The position numbers and the translations under genes were made by a program. DNA of 64,000 bases from Leptodontidium sp. MPI-SDFR-AT-0119 (lineage: Eukaryota > Ascomycota > Leotiomycetes > Helotiales > Leptodontidiaceae), in assembly GCA_020726505.1 (NCBI GenBank), contig JAHLEZ010000018.1, positions 930,001 through 994,000 of the forward strand, in the 5' to 3' direction. The notes beneath the pieces were generated by a model. The model did no database searches and had not been told where the DNA came from. It saw nothing but the letters and a program-made list of their open reading frames with translations. This document shows positions 13,127-24,673 of the stretch, piece by piece; the first letter of the stretch is position 1, and the number at the start of each line of letters is the position of its first letter.

Positions 13127-14810
13127 TACTGCAAGCCGTTTTCGCCTAGACCGTACGTATGAAGATGAACCAGAGATAGCGAGAGAACTAGCGTGCGACT
13201 CGCTATTCTATCGTCCGGGGGATATATTAACGAAGGGTAGCCACTTTCCGACACCTTGCATACCATACCTATTTACGGAGGACGTGTTGTCCCTTCGTTC
13301 CGCTGAGACATTACCCAGCGCTAGCAGGGGCATAAACGAGAAGCTGTTATTCGCTAGAGGATGAGGCTCAATTGGGGCCCCTTGGACCAATTAGAACCCC
13401 GACTTTGCTTCCCTGCTAGCGCTGGGTAATGTCTCAGCGGACGACGGGATAAATTAGCCCGGTCGATGACAGCTCGTACAGGCCCGTCAGTGTCGTTTTG
13501 GATTCGCTCGCTTGGCTACGCCCAGTTAATATTAGATCAGAGAGGCGACAGTCTTTCCAGAGGAATACTTCTCTTAAGTATTATTCTAACTTACTATATC
13601 GCTGTAATAAAAGGGAAGCTAACCGTTGAGGCTCGCTGGATACTGAGAATTACTACAGGTCTACTCGTCTCCAGAGTCGTCTGCTGCCTCGACATAGGCT
13701 TGGAATGAAGGACAACCTCCATAACTAGTCTCTTGTATCACGACTAACGGGCTTTAATCGTAAGTATCGTTAGGATTATCAAGGTCGTCAGGGCCATCTT
13801 ATATAACATACTAAAGGGATTGAGGTTCAGCAGGCTCTTCATTAAGAGTGGAGGCATAAGTAAGTAAACTCAGCCGTGGGATGCTTCGAACAGCTGCCAC
13901 GATTTCGTGATAAATAACTTAACATGATAGCTTTTAATATAACGGACCAAATAACGCACTACCTATGAGACATTAGAAGATACCACCAAGGATCATTTAG
14001 CGAATTGAACGATTCTTAACCTGGTTCACGTCTGAGTTCAAGTCTAATTCGAGCTCTGAAGTAAAAGGTGGCATCGCTTGGTATCATCGTCGTACAAGGC
14101 CAGTGCTGCAAATGACGGGCAGTCACTGGTAGAAATGTGAAGACTTAGAAGTGCGAAAGAGTGCGAACGGATTTAAGCGATTCGCACTCTTTCCCCTCCC
14201 GTTCCTGCGCCTCTAGCGGCACTCCCCTGTGCACCCGAGCCGTGGCGCCAACCCGGCATTTCAGGAGAAGGTAAATTGGGCGTCGCGGGTCCACTTCTAG
14301 CCATTTGTAGCTCTGCGCTATTGCCCAATTGTACCTCAAGATACAGTAGAATGGAGGCCATACAGTCCTATTAGATCGCACTCTGAGAGACCAGGGTCTC
14401 CGCAACCGTTGAAACAGGTACTGACCGATTCCTAGCAGGACAGGTCTAGCCCGAGCCTGGAGAACGGAAGATTACAGCCCTCCACGATAATACTGTTGAG
14501 CTTCAAACTGCTGGAAGAGATGCACTCCTTCCTCTTGATCGCTGTGTTGCTTCATGTTCTTTTATAAAGACCTGTCCTCTACCTTCGAGGACGAACATTA
14601 AATATGAGCTATTTCACTATACCCATGCCTCGCTCAACACAGATACGTCATGGTCTGGATGGTATTCCTCTATGATTTAGGAAATTGTTTTATTCTGACT
14701 TGCTTTACCACATCCATCTTGCACAAGTAAAAATGACTAAAAAAATCTTGCAACACGTGCAAGTCCGTGCTACATCCACTGGTCACCTCTGTCGGCCTAA
14801 TCCTCTGGAA
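13127..14810. other. Intergenic region with decayed repeat-like sequence
   Basis: No supported gene in about 1.7 kb. The part from 13200 to 14000 is moderately AT-rich and contains the inverted repeat annotated separately. 14145-14400 is richer in GC and has overlapping short ORFs in two minus-strand frames that look like chance. Confidence 0.5.
13300..13440. repeat. Perfect 30-bp inverted repeat around an 81-bp spacer
   Basis: The arms at 13300-13329 and 13411-13440 are exact reverse complements; each contains an internal near-palindrome (agcgct around a tagc core). Outside the arms the similarity continues imperfectly for about a dozen bases. The spacer has no coding potential. It could be a tiny MITE, a transposon footprint or a structured terminator-like element of the adjacent NACHT gene, whose start codon lies 174 bp away. 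Confidence 0.75.
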
Positions 14811-16873
14811 CTAGAATTTCCGTCGAAGAGATGAACATAGCTGTGAAAGGGTATCCTTAAATCCTTCTGCCTCTGTGAACAATTTACTAAGCTGCTCAGG
14901 CTCTTGCTGTCGCGGTTCTTGCACCCTCTGATCGTCATTCCACTGCTTCCGCACTTGCTCAATCTGGTCTACAATAGCTAAACCAGATTCCCTATGTGGC
15001 TTTTGAACCTTTTCCTTCACACGGATATCTTCTTCGATCAGTGGAAGTATTCTCTTCGCAGAGACGACTGCTTTCTGCAATCCGGCAACCGCAGTTCGTG
15101 CTTCGTCAGTCATCGGTTCTGGTAGAGGAATTCCGGTGCCGGGCTTCAGAGATTGGGCTTGCTCAGGATTCGGATTCAGTAGTCCTGATGCCAAACTTCC
15201 TGTTGATTCGTTCCTACCGTGTCCCGAAACAAGACTAGATCTACGCAATTCCTTCACATTCTCGATTGCTTTGTTTAGTCTTTCTTCTCTCTCCTCCTTG
15301 TCATGCTTTCCACGCATTACCAGTGGTGACCACTCTGGGAGTCCTTTTCCAGGGTGAATGACTATCGGCTCTACCTGTGGACAGCTGCCAAGCAGAAGTT
15401 TTTCTTGGGTCCGAGCCACAATCCGTGGGAAAAGGATGAACACTCGGGGGCGAGTTTTGGAGACTGAGTCCAGATCTAGTCCATCAGCTAGCGGTGACAC
15501 TGGATCGAATCGCTGGGATCGCCACTCCTCACGCTGTGCGCGATCAAGAAACGGATCTATAGTGAGTCTCAAGCCGCCAGCTTGAGCATTATTCCAGACG
15601 TCAATAGATGAATCAACAACTGTAAGGAGGTCCGTCCTAAGTGACTCGAATTGAGGCGCGCTGACCAGAGGGCCAAGGACCCGGATAACCTTAGAGACAA
15701 CACTATTGGCTCTGTTGCAACCTGGAGAGCGTATGTTCTGTTCAGATTGGGAGACTGGTGAAATTGCCGCTTCTGCATCTGCATCTAGCGCTTGAAGGGC
15801 TCGCATCGTGAGAGCCGTCCAGACATTGGCTGAACGTCTATGCTGGTCAGTTTTGTCCAAGGCATCGGATATCTTAGCAAGGAGCTTGCCGAACTCGGGG
15901 ATTTGGAATGTGAGCTCGGAGCGCAGAGGCTTCCACACGTCGTCATATATTGCGGCTGAGATGATTCGTTGAGCATGTGCAGCGCACAGATCACTCGAGT
16001 CCTCGGAATCATCGACTGGAATAGATTTGAAGCAGGAGTCTTCTGCGATAAGTCGATTGTGCACCTCTTCCCAGTCCTATTATAAGCTCAGTAATTATAA
16101 GTGCCGGATAAGATAGGTACTTACTTCTTCGTCTATATCGCGGAAGTACTTCAAAGAAATCTTTTCAATTTCACCACATATATCTGCGAATTGCTGCTCG
16201 CTAACTTTGTCAGTATCTTCCGCTATAGTTAAAGTCAAGAGACATACAAATACGCAACTGTCTTGTTCTCTAGTGTAAACTCCCTTTTTATTATCTCGAG
16301 CTCTTTTTCTAAGTCTTCCTTCTTACTTTTGAATGAATTTGTGGCTTTGTTGAGGATGTCATATCGTTGCTTGAGTTGATTTAGCTCATCGGCTTGGACC
16401 TTGAGCTTCTTCTCCTGTTGTTCTGCTGTGGCTAAAGCCCGCCTCTTCTCAGCTTCTAGGGCTATTGCTCTCGCGTTAATTTCGTTACTTGTTCGAGCGA
16501 AGTAAGCTTTATACTCCTTCATATGCGTCTCGTGGTTCTTCTCGGCCCTTGTTAGACTCTCTTCAAATTTGCGCTGCATGGTGTACCGTTCTTCTTCAAC
16601 TCTTGACTCCAGTTTTGTTCTTTCTAGCTTCAGCTCCCCCTTTTCTCTCGTGATCTGACTCAGTTCCGCCTCAAGACTGGCTATTACCTTTGCATCTATA
16701 GTCCTCAAAATGCCGATAGCAGTTTCCTGCTCTTGCAGCACCTTGTCCTTCTCTCTGCAGTCTTCCTCCAATTGCTCGAGCCGCTTGTTCGTGCTATTTA
16801 CCCTACTAAGATCATCCATATGTGAAGTGAACATTCCCTGCAAGTTGTTAATTGCTCGTTGAGCTGCGCCCAT
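14811..16873 (-). CDS. Long coiled-coil protein of unknown function
   Basis: Three exons (16873-16248, 16200-16125, 16076-14811) with 47- and 48-bp introns (GTATGT donor with CTGAC branch; GTAAGT donor) give 655 residues from the first ATG in frame. Residues ~20-200 are a heptad-rich coiled coil (RLEQLEEDCREKDKVLQEQE and similar), with no membrane segment. The C-terminal 420 residues contain a helical region and a charged tail ending at SSLRRKF. The same frame is open upstream to about 17180 with a Ser/Gly/Asp-rich, protein-like sequence but no ATG, and it abuts the end of the caspase-like gene. The two may therefore be one gene joined by an unrecognised intron (for example 71 bp from a GTAACG donor near 17250). 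No family is recognised. A cytoplasmic scaffold is an inference from the coiled coil alone. Confidence 0.7.
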
Positions 16874-17151
16874 CCCTTCAATAGCCTCGCCCACAGCTTG
16901 TGTCCATGTTCCAAGGATAATTTCCTGCTTTGGGTGCGATGGGCTAGCGCTTTTGCCCTCAGGGGATCGTCCTCCGTCGTTTTCACTATCTGTGTGACGA
17001 TTTTTAGTGCTTTCTCCGCTATCATCGACTGCTCCGGTAGCAGGGAGTTCAGGGATCTTGTGGTTACCAGAAGCATTCGCATAGCTCTTATCCGATACAC
17101 TGGCTTCCCAACCTTTACTGGCTTGCCTTTGACGATCTTTGCTGTCACCAA

Positions 17152-18506
17152 TTATTGCGGAATTCCCCGGATGGCTGGGCTCCTCTTAGCAGTAGAGCCT
17201 TTGACTATGGGATTTTCTGATGGAAATAGACCTTCAATCTTTGGCGCCGTTACATATCCGACGAACGAGCACGCAGGATGATCTGGCAACATATCCCACA
17301 CTGGTATAGGGACGGACAAGATCATCAAAGTGGAATAACTTGGAAAAACAGCTTCAACTTTGGCCCATTTCGCCAACAGAGGAAAATTGTCTAGCCATCG
17401 AGCACATTTTCGGGCATCCAAGGTCTGGTTTTCTTCCAAATGGAGGCTTACGAGAACATGAGGGACCTTGTAGCTTCCAGTGGAAGATATTGTTGATAAT
17501 AGAGTAGAAGTTGAACTTGTGTCATCAAAGTCTATATCCATTGCATCAATGAAAGCTGATGGGGGTTCTTCGCTGTTGGCTTTAGAGGCTGGCATGGCGG
17601 GTGGCAGTGGCAACACATTTCGCCTGCATATCTCTATTCCAGGCGCCTTGCAATCCTTCGTATTTATCCAGTGTACAGGTGTGACACACCACTCAAGCGA
17701 TACTCCTTCGCGGCCCTTCTTCGTTTCTTTGAGCTTTAGTCGAAGGAGAATCTCGGTGTGTAACAATGCTGCCGAAAAGGATGGTCTGTTGATCCAATCT
17801 CGAAGCACGTCAATGAGAGTGTTCGTCAATGAGTGTTCTCCAGGGGGGGGCGCTCTTCTCTCGAACCCACATGCAGCAATAGTCTCTATAACTGCAAACT
17901 GGGATGTCGTTGCAGAGCTTGCAGCTGCACATGTGTCCAACAGGATCAGCACGTCTGACTTTGCTGTTCCAAAAAGGCTTTGTATTGCCGACCAGTCGAC
18001 GAAAGGAGAACTTGGGTCTTGCCCGAAAACCCATTCCGCCTGACGAGCAGTATTCATCCGTCCGTGCCCAGCATAATACAAAACAAAAAGGTTTCGATTA
18101 TTGTCACAGGCTTGTATAAAACTGAGTGTCTTTTGCATCAAATCCCAATGCGAATTTAAGCTAGGGATGAGAAAAATATTCGTTCGAAATCCATAGTCTT
18201 GCAGAACATCATTCAGGGTACTGAATTCTGGTTGAACGCCGAGGTCGTCGTCCTCCCATCGTACGAGGCAGACATGGACCGTTTCATATCGAGATCGTCC
18301 GCGATTTGGGAAAGCCCTCTTGGCCGCCTGGCCAGCGTAAGACCCTGCTCACCAAAATGTTGCCGAGGATTGGGAATGCCTACATTGTTCACATCTTGCG
18401 CGAAAGCGGCAAGATCTCGGTGATGAAAGTCCGCTCTAGACGTGTCGTGAGAGGAGAAGACATGTTCCTGCCCTTCTGAAATGACATAGAAGGAAGGCTC
18501 CGACAT
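17152..18506 (-). CDS. Caspase-like (peptidase C14 type) protein
   Basis: Two exons, 18506-18384 and 18327-17152, around a 56-bp intron give 432 residues. The join produces the stretch DVNNAAKRAFPNRGRSRYE, a familiar beginning of this fungal family. Next come the core strands VHVCLVRWEDDDLG and LFVLYYAGHGRMN, holding the presumed catalytic His at ~129. The motif LILLDTCAAASS follows, with the presumed catalytic Cys at ~174. In caspase-fold enzymes this His/Cys pair cleaves peptide bonds; here the Cys is followed by AAAS rather than the HSG of true metacaspases, so the activity needs testing. The C-terminal third (VPHVLVSLHLEEN ... MILSVPIPVWDMLPDHPA) matches the conserved tail of the family. 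The start MSEPSFYV is chosen over an upstream ATG because the family begins there. It lies beside a coiled-coil gene, with NACHT and HET genes nearby. Confidence 0.82.
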
Positions 18507-21500
18507 GTCTGCACACCACGAGATTGACTCTGGGTATTTGGTATGAAGTAGGCGTGTTTGGTAGCGAAGGAGAAGAAGAAGGAGGATAAGACGAGGGAGG
18601 GAAGGGACAGAAACAATGCTTCCGCGTTCGAGCAATAACGTGCAGACATTACTCAACAAGAAATGCAACACCTTTTTCTAGGCTCCCACAAGGCTGGCAA
18701 CGCATGTTTGCGGGGCTTGCGAATGTATACACAGAAATCGAATTGGCACACTTCTTACACGGTGGTATAGGTAGGGGAATCGCCCTTCTCTGTCTGCCTC
18801 GCGCCACGATACGGGACACTCGCAACTGCACGTCACGACGGCGTAATTCTGTTGCGCCACCAACAAAACTCGAGGATTTGATGCGGCGTTGGGCGCAGCG
18901 CCCGCAACGTGTCGCCGTGCGACTGGCTGTGATGCTATCTGCGGTCGTTTAACACAGTTCGTGTGAACTTCACGAGGCACGATTATCGATAGGTTTACCA
19001 AGGCAGGCGAGAAATGATTTGCTGCGACAGCAATGTGGAGTGTTGCTTGGCTTAACATGATTAGCGGCCGGCATCTGCATCTGCATCTGCATTCCGCTAT
19101 CCGAAGCTCTGGAGAGGAAGCCCTCATGCGCCGACTTGATATTTTGCGACACCCTCTATCTGCAAGGTGAGCAACGAGCTGCGCATACAGACACGAGACA
19201 CTTCCCTAGACCGTGAACTGAACACACCACTACAGAAGCTCACCAATTACCCGACTTCCGTTGGCAGGTGGAGAAACCTCTGGAATTCTCTTGGCGATTA
19301 TTGACATTTGTTGCACATCACATGAAAGACTGCATTAGTGCGAACCAGAGATCGTGATCCACATCCCAGAATGCTTGTATCCATTCACTCTTTTTACCTT
19401 CCTCCTCGAACACAGCCATGGAATTCGGTATTTTACTTTGCGGCACAAGACTGGCTGGTGAATGGATACTTGGTGGCGAAAAATACCCTGCGGTCTGCCA
19501 AATTTATCTCAGGCTAGAGTCTAGCCTGTATCCGAATTTGAAGTTGCCGTCTCATCGTATCTCACCTGTAAAAAGAAATATCAAGTCCCCAACTTGGATG
19601 CGGTTTTGTAAACCTTGGCAATGAAGGGTACAGACATGATTGACCTATCAGTGAAGCTCGGGGCCAAGAAGTGATAAGGGAGCCAATGCGTGCACTTGTG
19701 TCACTGAAAGTTTATCTTAATTTGATTCCAAGTGCTTTACTGTTGAGCATAGCACGCAAACGGTTACTGAAATCTGCTAAAGCTCGATTACAGCCTTCGA
19801 CAAACCGAGTACTCAAGAATAGGAGGAAGCGAAAGCTGGCGATGGATAGGCGAACCGCAGCTAGGAAAGGTCCGCGACTCAATTCAGATGATTAGTTGAG
19901 AAGTCGATTTTATTGGCCGCTAAACCTCTTACATCTTATAGACCGATATAGTAAGCTCTATACATCTCGCGTTGCCCTTCAGAAGACCGAGTCACAGATT
20001 ATTTATAACTGCGTAAACTAAAGCGGATATTCTTAGATTAACTTATATACGTTTGTAATTATATCGAGGGCAGAGAAATCGATACAATTATGGTATTAAA
20101 AGCGCAACTATCTAGTGTGACTCTCTGGGTTACTTTAATACTAACTTCTCAATAGTGACCACCTCTTTTCTTTATGGAATATTGAGCATCTTATAAAGCG
20201 TTACATCTTCTTTCTCCATTTAACAGTTCAGTAACTAGCATAGAAAATAACATTTCCTAGCGCTATCTTGACTTTAATCTTAAGAGGATTAAAGCATATT
20301 ATACCTTTCTGTAGAGGCCTCTCAAATAATACTTGATACTTCTGAGAAGCTCAGATAAACTAGATTTAGACGCCCCTAATCAAGTCCAACAGATCAAGTA
20401 CTTGCAGAGTGGCTCGAAGAATTTCGGAGAATATGTTTGTTAGTTCCACACCTATGATTTTACTACCTCGAAATATTCTCGATCATCTATCCTTGAGTTC
20501 TTGGTTGATCTTCGAACGGCGATTCTCCATGTCTTTGGGTAGTATATTTTTAGGAAGCGGATAGGTATTTTGCTAGAACGTATGAACATTAACGTGTATC
20601 TCAGACAGGTAACCACTTTATTTACTATCTCTGGGAATAACGACTGCTATGATATATAATCCTTGGACTTGTACGTAATATATCGGCCATACTTACAGAT
20701 GATCAAGGCCACGTCGACACTATCGAATTACCCTAATTCAAAGGCTTTCTTATCTAATGTATCCTTCCTCTTATTTATTCCCTTATTCTCTCTCATTCTT
20801 CTCTGCCGCTCGCTGTTCAGTTTAGCGTTTGTAGTATCTATAAGAGTCTTCACGCTTGATGCTTAATGTCGTCAGTTGTGAAGGATGGTATACTGGTGGC
20901 TAGACGGCTGCGACCGCGTGATACACCTATATAGGGTGGAGGCACTCCCATCGCTGGTAATGGACCAGAGGTGGTTCATGAAATGGAAGTTACTAAAACC
21001 AGAGCTCAGCCGAAATTCTCTGATGATCCTGAAGTCGTGCATAAAACCAGTGGTATAAGTACCACAGAACAATCCAGGCTGCCGCTGGATACTTCTGAGG
21101 CGTTGTTTGACGATGACGAGGAGACGAGAGCTGTACAGGCTGAGCAGACGATATTATACGAGAGGAGAAGTCGTTTCATGGAATTAGAGAGACTTAACGA
21201 TAAATAAAGAAAGGAGGTTAGAGAGAAACTGGAGGATAGGGGGACGCATTTGAGAGGGTAGAGACAATAATTTGTGTGATATTCGGGTAAAATAATTACC
21301 CACCCACGGTGCTTATGTGTTCCTTTGCCCTTGATTAAGGTAATCACAACCGACAAGCCACTTGATATTTTCGAGACCTATCATCAGCAGCATGAACCCA
21401 CTTTCCAACCATACCTAGCTTCCAGGTTATATTAAGCGATCTCTGCGGTCTGTCTCTCCGTCTGGCAAATAGTAAATAAGAAGCTATTCTTAATGAATTA

Positions 21501-21745
21501 GTATTTGCGTATTCTTCTTATTTTGTATCTGCTTACGTTTGTGCGGCCAGATTGCCATCGTTAACTCTCTGCTCATTCTCTATTTAAAGAACCTTGCGAT
21601 CCTTCGGTCGTGCTAAGACCCGCTGCCGGGCCCTTAAACGTTGTAATCAGCTTTGATTTGCTAACTTTACTGTTCAATATAAAGTCTGAGAGTACGTACG
21701 GCGAACATCCTTCTAGAAACCTTGGGTAATAGTTAATATACCTCA
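18507..21745. other. Long intergenic region, partly AT-rich, no supported gene
   Basis: 18650-19150 has overlapping ORFs on both strands with unlikely composition. A (gcatct)n microsatellite of about four units sits at 19071-19093. From 19650 to 21720 the DNA is AT-rich with short basic or acidic ORFs (19671-19895 and 20971-21207 on +). These look like tails of decayed genes or elements; none has a recognisable domain. 21480-21740 is the 3' flank of the HET gene. Confidence 0.45.
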
Positions 21746-24673
21746 TTATATAATATGAATCAGCCGCCTAGAACGCCAACTCTCCTCCGGAGCAAATCCA
21801 AACAAATAAGCTTCACCAACAAGATAAAAAGCATCTTGCCCTTCCACACCTCGCAGCAAGAAAGGAACGTCACAATCTTCAAACAGACAAAACACATCGC
21901 CTTCCTTCGCCTCTGGTGGCACCCAAGCCATATACCCTGCTTTCGACACAGAAAATGCATACTCAGCCCATAATTTGACGAAAGGCATAGTCCTATCCAT
22001 CCGCTTCACCATTCTCTTCAGCTTCTGCGATGTGAAAAATTCCTTATCGATGTCTGTCATGTCGTCAGATCCCTCCACCATCCAGGAAATGTCCTCCTTG
22101 AAGAGGATTTGCGAAGCAATTGCGGCTGGAGAGCCTTCGGGGTCGCGGTCGAAGGTCATAGCTCTCCAGTACGACTCCTCCTTGGTGATACCGTTGGGAT
22201 ATTGGTCGGGTACGAAGTTTTGTGCGATTTGTTCGCTTTGTTTGATGATATCTCCAACTCCGTAGGGTCGAAGTCGCCCATCTGAACTCGCTTGCTCCTT
22301 CAGCCATTTCTGGAGTGGACTTTTGTCGGCCGAGGACACGACTCGCACTTCATCGAAAATAAACCCACGCACTGACAGCGTTTTACCGTTTGGCGAGAAT
22401 GTGACATTTTTCAGGCACTCCCCTGGTCGCGACGCTTCCCAGAACCGCTTTCTTGTCTCACATCTTCTGGCGAGATCTGGTGCCCAAGATGGATGGCCAA
22501 GCATGGGGGCGGAACGATACGAAATCCCCGCCATGTAGAAAAAGCAGAGAGTTGCGCCGTTCTGAAGATAATGAGCTGCAACCTGGGTCGAGATCTCATT
22601 GTATGTCAGAGATGTGTCGTAATTAGGCCGGAACACAACCTCGTGAGAATCAGAGCTTAATGCGAGCATGGCGTATATCTGGTCGCGCGGATTTGTCGCT
22701 TCGATAGGCGGTTTCCACAAGTCCATTATCTCAGCTAGCATTGGGCGGCTTTGCAGTGGTGGCTGAATCTTAGTCTTGAGTTCTTTGACCGATACGATAG
22801 TTGTGTTAAAAGCCCTGAGCCCTCGAGCTGCGGCGTGATAATGCGATGTCTGTGCTGGATGGACTAGGAATGCCCGAACGAGGTACGAAACTTTGGCAAG
22901 TTCTTCGAACGTGAAACAACTACTTCCGCAGCAGATGAGCTGGTTTTTGGCCAGTACAATCTCCTGGATGATCCAAGCGCGCCTCCAGTAGGCATTGTTG
23001 ACTATTTCGACCAAAGCGTCCCAATCTGTCTTTGCATGACTTTCACCCAACTGCTCAAAATCAAGTTTCCTCGGAACTGCTATGTCCTCTGTCTCCCGGC
23101 TGAATGGGTCTCCCTTGTCGATATTCCAACTCAATCCGACCCTGTTACTTTGCAATAAACAACTCACAAAATCGCCAATTGGCCGAGTCACGGCGACACC
23201 AACGGTCTCACCGCTAAGGTGCCCGATTACAAGCTCGGCTTTGCTGTAAATGCTCGACATGAGAGGAATTTGTTGGGCTTTTTCAATTACATTCGTTTGA
23301 TCGATGCAAATCGAGTCGATCCAAACATAGCGGTCTTGGTATGACGATATCAACGAAGTGAAAGCGTTGGTACAGCTCCGGGTAATTGGAAGGTATGCTG
23401 TTCGATCCCGGCTCTCAATGTGGATAACGACCGGCATGTCTGGCGCTCCCCAAACATATGAGAGCGCCCAGTATGGTGGTGCAGCATCTATTGAATGAGT
23501 TTCCAGAGTGCAAATAATGCGACCTTTCCCATTTGGATGTAGCTTCAAAAGTCGTATCATGTTTGCGTCTGTGATCGGTGGATAGTCTCTCCTTTGGAAG
23601 AGATTCTCATCCGAAGATGGTCGTAAGCTCAGAAATGACTCGGACAATTGTAATTTCTGCTTCCAGACATACATTTCGAAACGGCGAGTGAGATAATACG
23701 CACTCGATTTTGTGATAGTGTATACGGGCGACACAATTCGGCCGCTGTGGTCAGAGTGTATCGTTGTTGCCATCCACAAACCAGTCCAAGACTCAAATGA
23801 AGCACCGAAAGAAATGTATGTCCGAATGAGTTCAAGTATGTCGCCTTCGTAGGTGCAAAGATAATATCGAGCTGCTAGCAGCTGTATTGCAGATATAGAG
23901 TCCACAATGAGGAGAAGAATGATGCCTTGCAGGATTTCCAGCACCCAACCCTTTCCGAACAGGTATGCGAAGATAAACTTGAACGATAGCAATTGTATCG
24001 CAGCTGTCTTTCCCATGTAGGAATTCAGCGCCAGGAAAGTGATGAAATCCGGTTGCCATTCGGGGTTTTGGTGTAAAATAGCAACAGCTCTCGCTCCCAG
24101 TTCCATCCCAGTCGGCCATAGGACGAGTCTTGTCAACAGAAACCCCAAAATGTAGACCGCTCCCAGAAGCAGTAGCAGCGGCCTATTTGGAGAATCTTGG
24201 AAGTGGAGGTTAAAATCGGCCCTCGGACGTTCTCCGAGAGAAAAACTTTCTTTGAATGGTAACCAAAAGTTGAATAAGAGCCAGCCACCCCTTCGGCCTG
24301 TGGCCCAAAATATGGCGCTCGTCGAATCGGTCCCGCCAGTTGTGAGTCGATACCACGTCAGGCCCAAAGTCGAGATGAATGAGACGGTCATACCAGTGCC
24401 TATTCCGTCGAGGAGGAAGTTGAATGTCGTTTCCAGAGTCAGTCTGAGTTGACGGAAGTAGTCGGGGTGATCGAAGGCCATCCACCGCCTTGACGTACTT
24501 GAAGCACGCGAAGCAGCGTCCGCATTTTGGCGTCGGACTCCCCAAACCATCCCCTCAATTTCACCCTTTGCGTTCCTCACAGCTTCTCCAATGTCTTCGA
24601 CCTCATTGCCTGCAATTTTCTGGAAGTCGCGTACCACATCCCAGAGGATGTCGGAGTAGAACCGTAGACTCAT
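21746..24673 (-). CDS. HET-domain protein with N-terminal multi-pass membrane region
   Basis: A single uninterrupted 975-residue exon. Residues ~75-290 contain several hydrophobic segments, including LLLLLGAVYILGFLLTRLVL and a long ILQGIILLLIVDSISAIQLL stretch, preceded by a short soluble N-terminus. The HET core begins near residue 400: YWALSYVWGAP, then YVWIDSICIDQTN and the helix IPLMSSIYSKAELVIGHLS. A cysteine-containing AWIIQEIVLAKNQLICCGSS block follows, as in many HET proteins, with RDQIYAMLALSSD and the C-terminal LVGEAYLFG module. HET domains trigger incompatibility cell death when activated. A membrane-anchored N-terminus suggests the trigger is at a membrane, but this is inference. 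No introns, frameshifts or RIP-like stops, although AT-rich repeat DNA begins only 700 bp upstream. Confidence 0.9.
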   Translation of the reverse strand: MSLRFYSDILWDVVRDFQKIAGNEVEDIGEAVRNAKGEIEGMVWGVRRQNADAASRASSTSRRWMAFDHPDYFRQLRLTLETTFNFLLDGIGTGMTVSFISTLGLTWYRLTTGGTDSTSAIFWATGRRGGWLLFNFWLPFKESFSLGERPRADFNLHFQDSPNRPLLLLLGAVYILGFLLTRLVLWPTGMELGARAVAILHQNPEWQPDFITFLALNSYMGKTAAIQLLSFKFIFAYLFGKGWVLEILQGIILLLIVDSISAIQLLAARYYLCTYEGDILELIRTYISFGASFESWTGLWMATTIHSDHSGRIVSPVYTITKSSAYYLTRRFEMYVWKQKLQLSESFLSLRPSSDENLFQRRDYPPITDANMIRLLKLHPNGKGRIICTLETHSIDAAPPYWALSYVWGAPDMPVVIHIESRDRTAYLPITRSCTNAFTSLISSYQDRYVWIDSICIDQTNVIEKAQQIPLMSSIYSKAELVIGHLSGETVGVAVTRPIGDFVSCLLQSNRVGLSWNIDKGDPFSRETEDIAVPRKLDFEQLGESHAKTDWDALVEIVNNAYWRRAWIIQEIVLAKNQLICCGSSCFTFEELAKVSYLVRAFLVHPAQTSHYHAAARGLRAFNTTIVSVKELKTKIQPPLQSRPMLAEIMDLWKPPIEATNPRDQIYAMLALSSDSHEVVFRPNYDTSLTYNEISTQVAAHYLQNGATLCFFYMAGISYRSAPMLGHPSWAPDLARRCETRKRFWEASRPGECLKNVTFSPNGKTLSVRGFIFDEVRVVSSADKSPLQKWLKEQASSDGRLRPYGVGDIIKQSEQIAQNFVPDQYPNGITKEESYWRAMTFDRDPEGSPAAIASQILFKEDISWMVEGSDDMTDIDKEFFTSQKLKRMVKRMDRTMPFVKLWAEYAFSVSKAGYMAWVPPEAKEGDVFCLFEDCDVPFLLRGVEGQDAFYLVGEAYLFGFAPEESWRSRRLIHII

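Noticed and set aside
16798..17151. Open frame directly after the caspase-like stop codon
   Set aside because: In frame with the caspase-like gene, but its peptide is basic and repetitive, and the overlapping frame leading into the coiled-coil protein looks more protein-like. Stop-codon readthrough not supported.
18678..19127. 149-codon minus-strand ORF with RCRCRCR segment
   Set aside because: Composition comes from a gcatct microsatellite; no domain or conserved feature.
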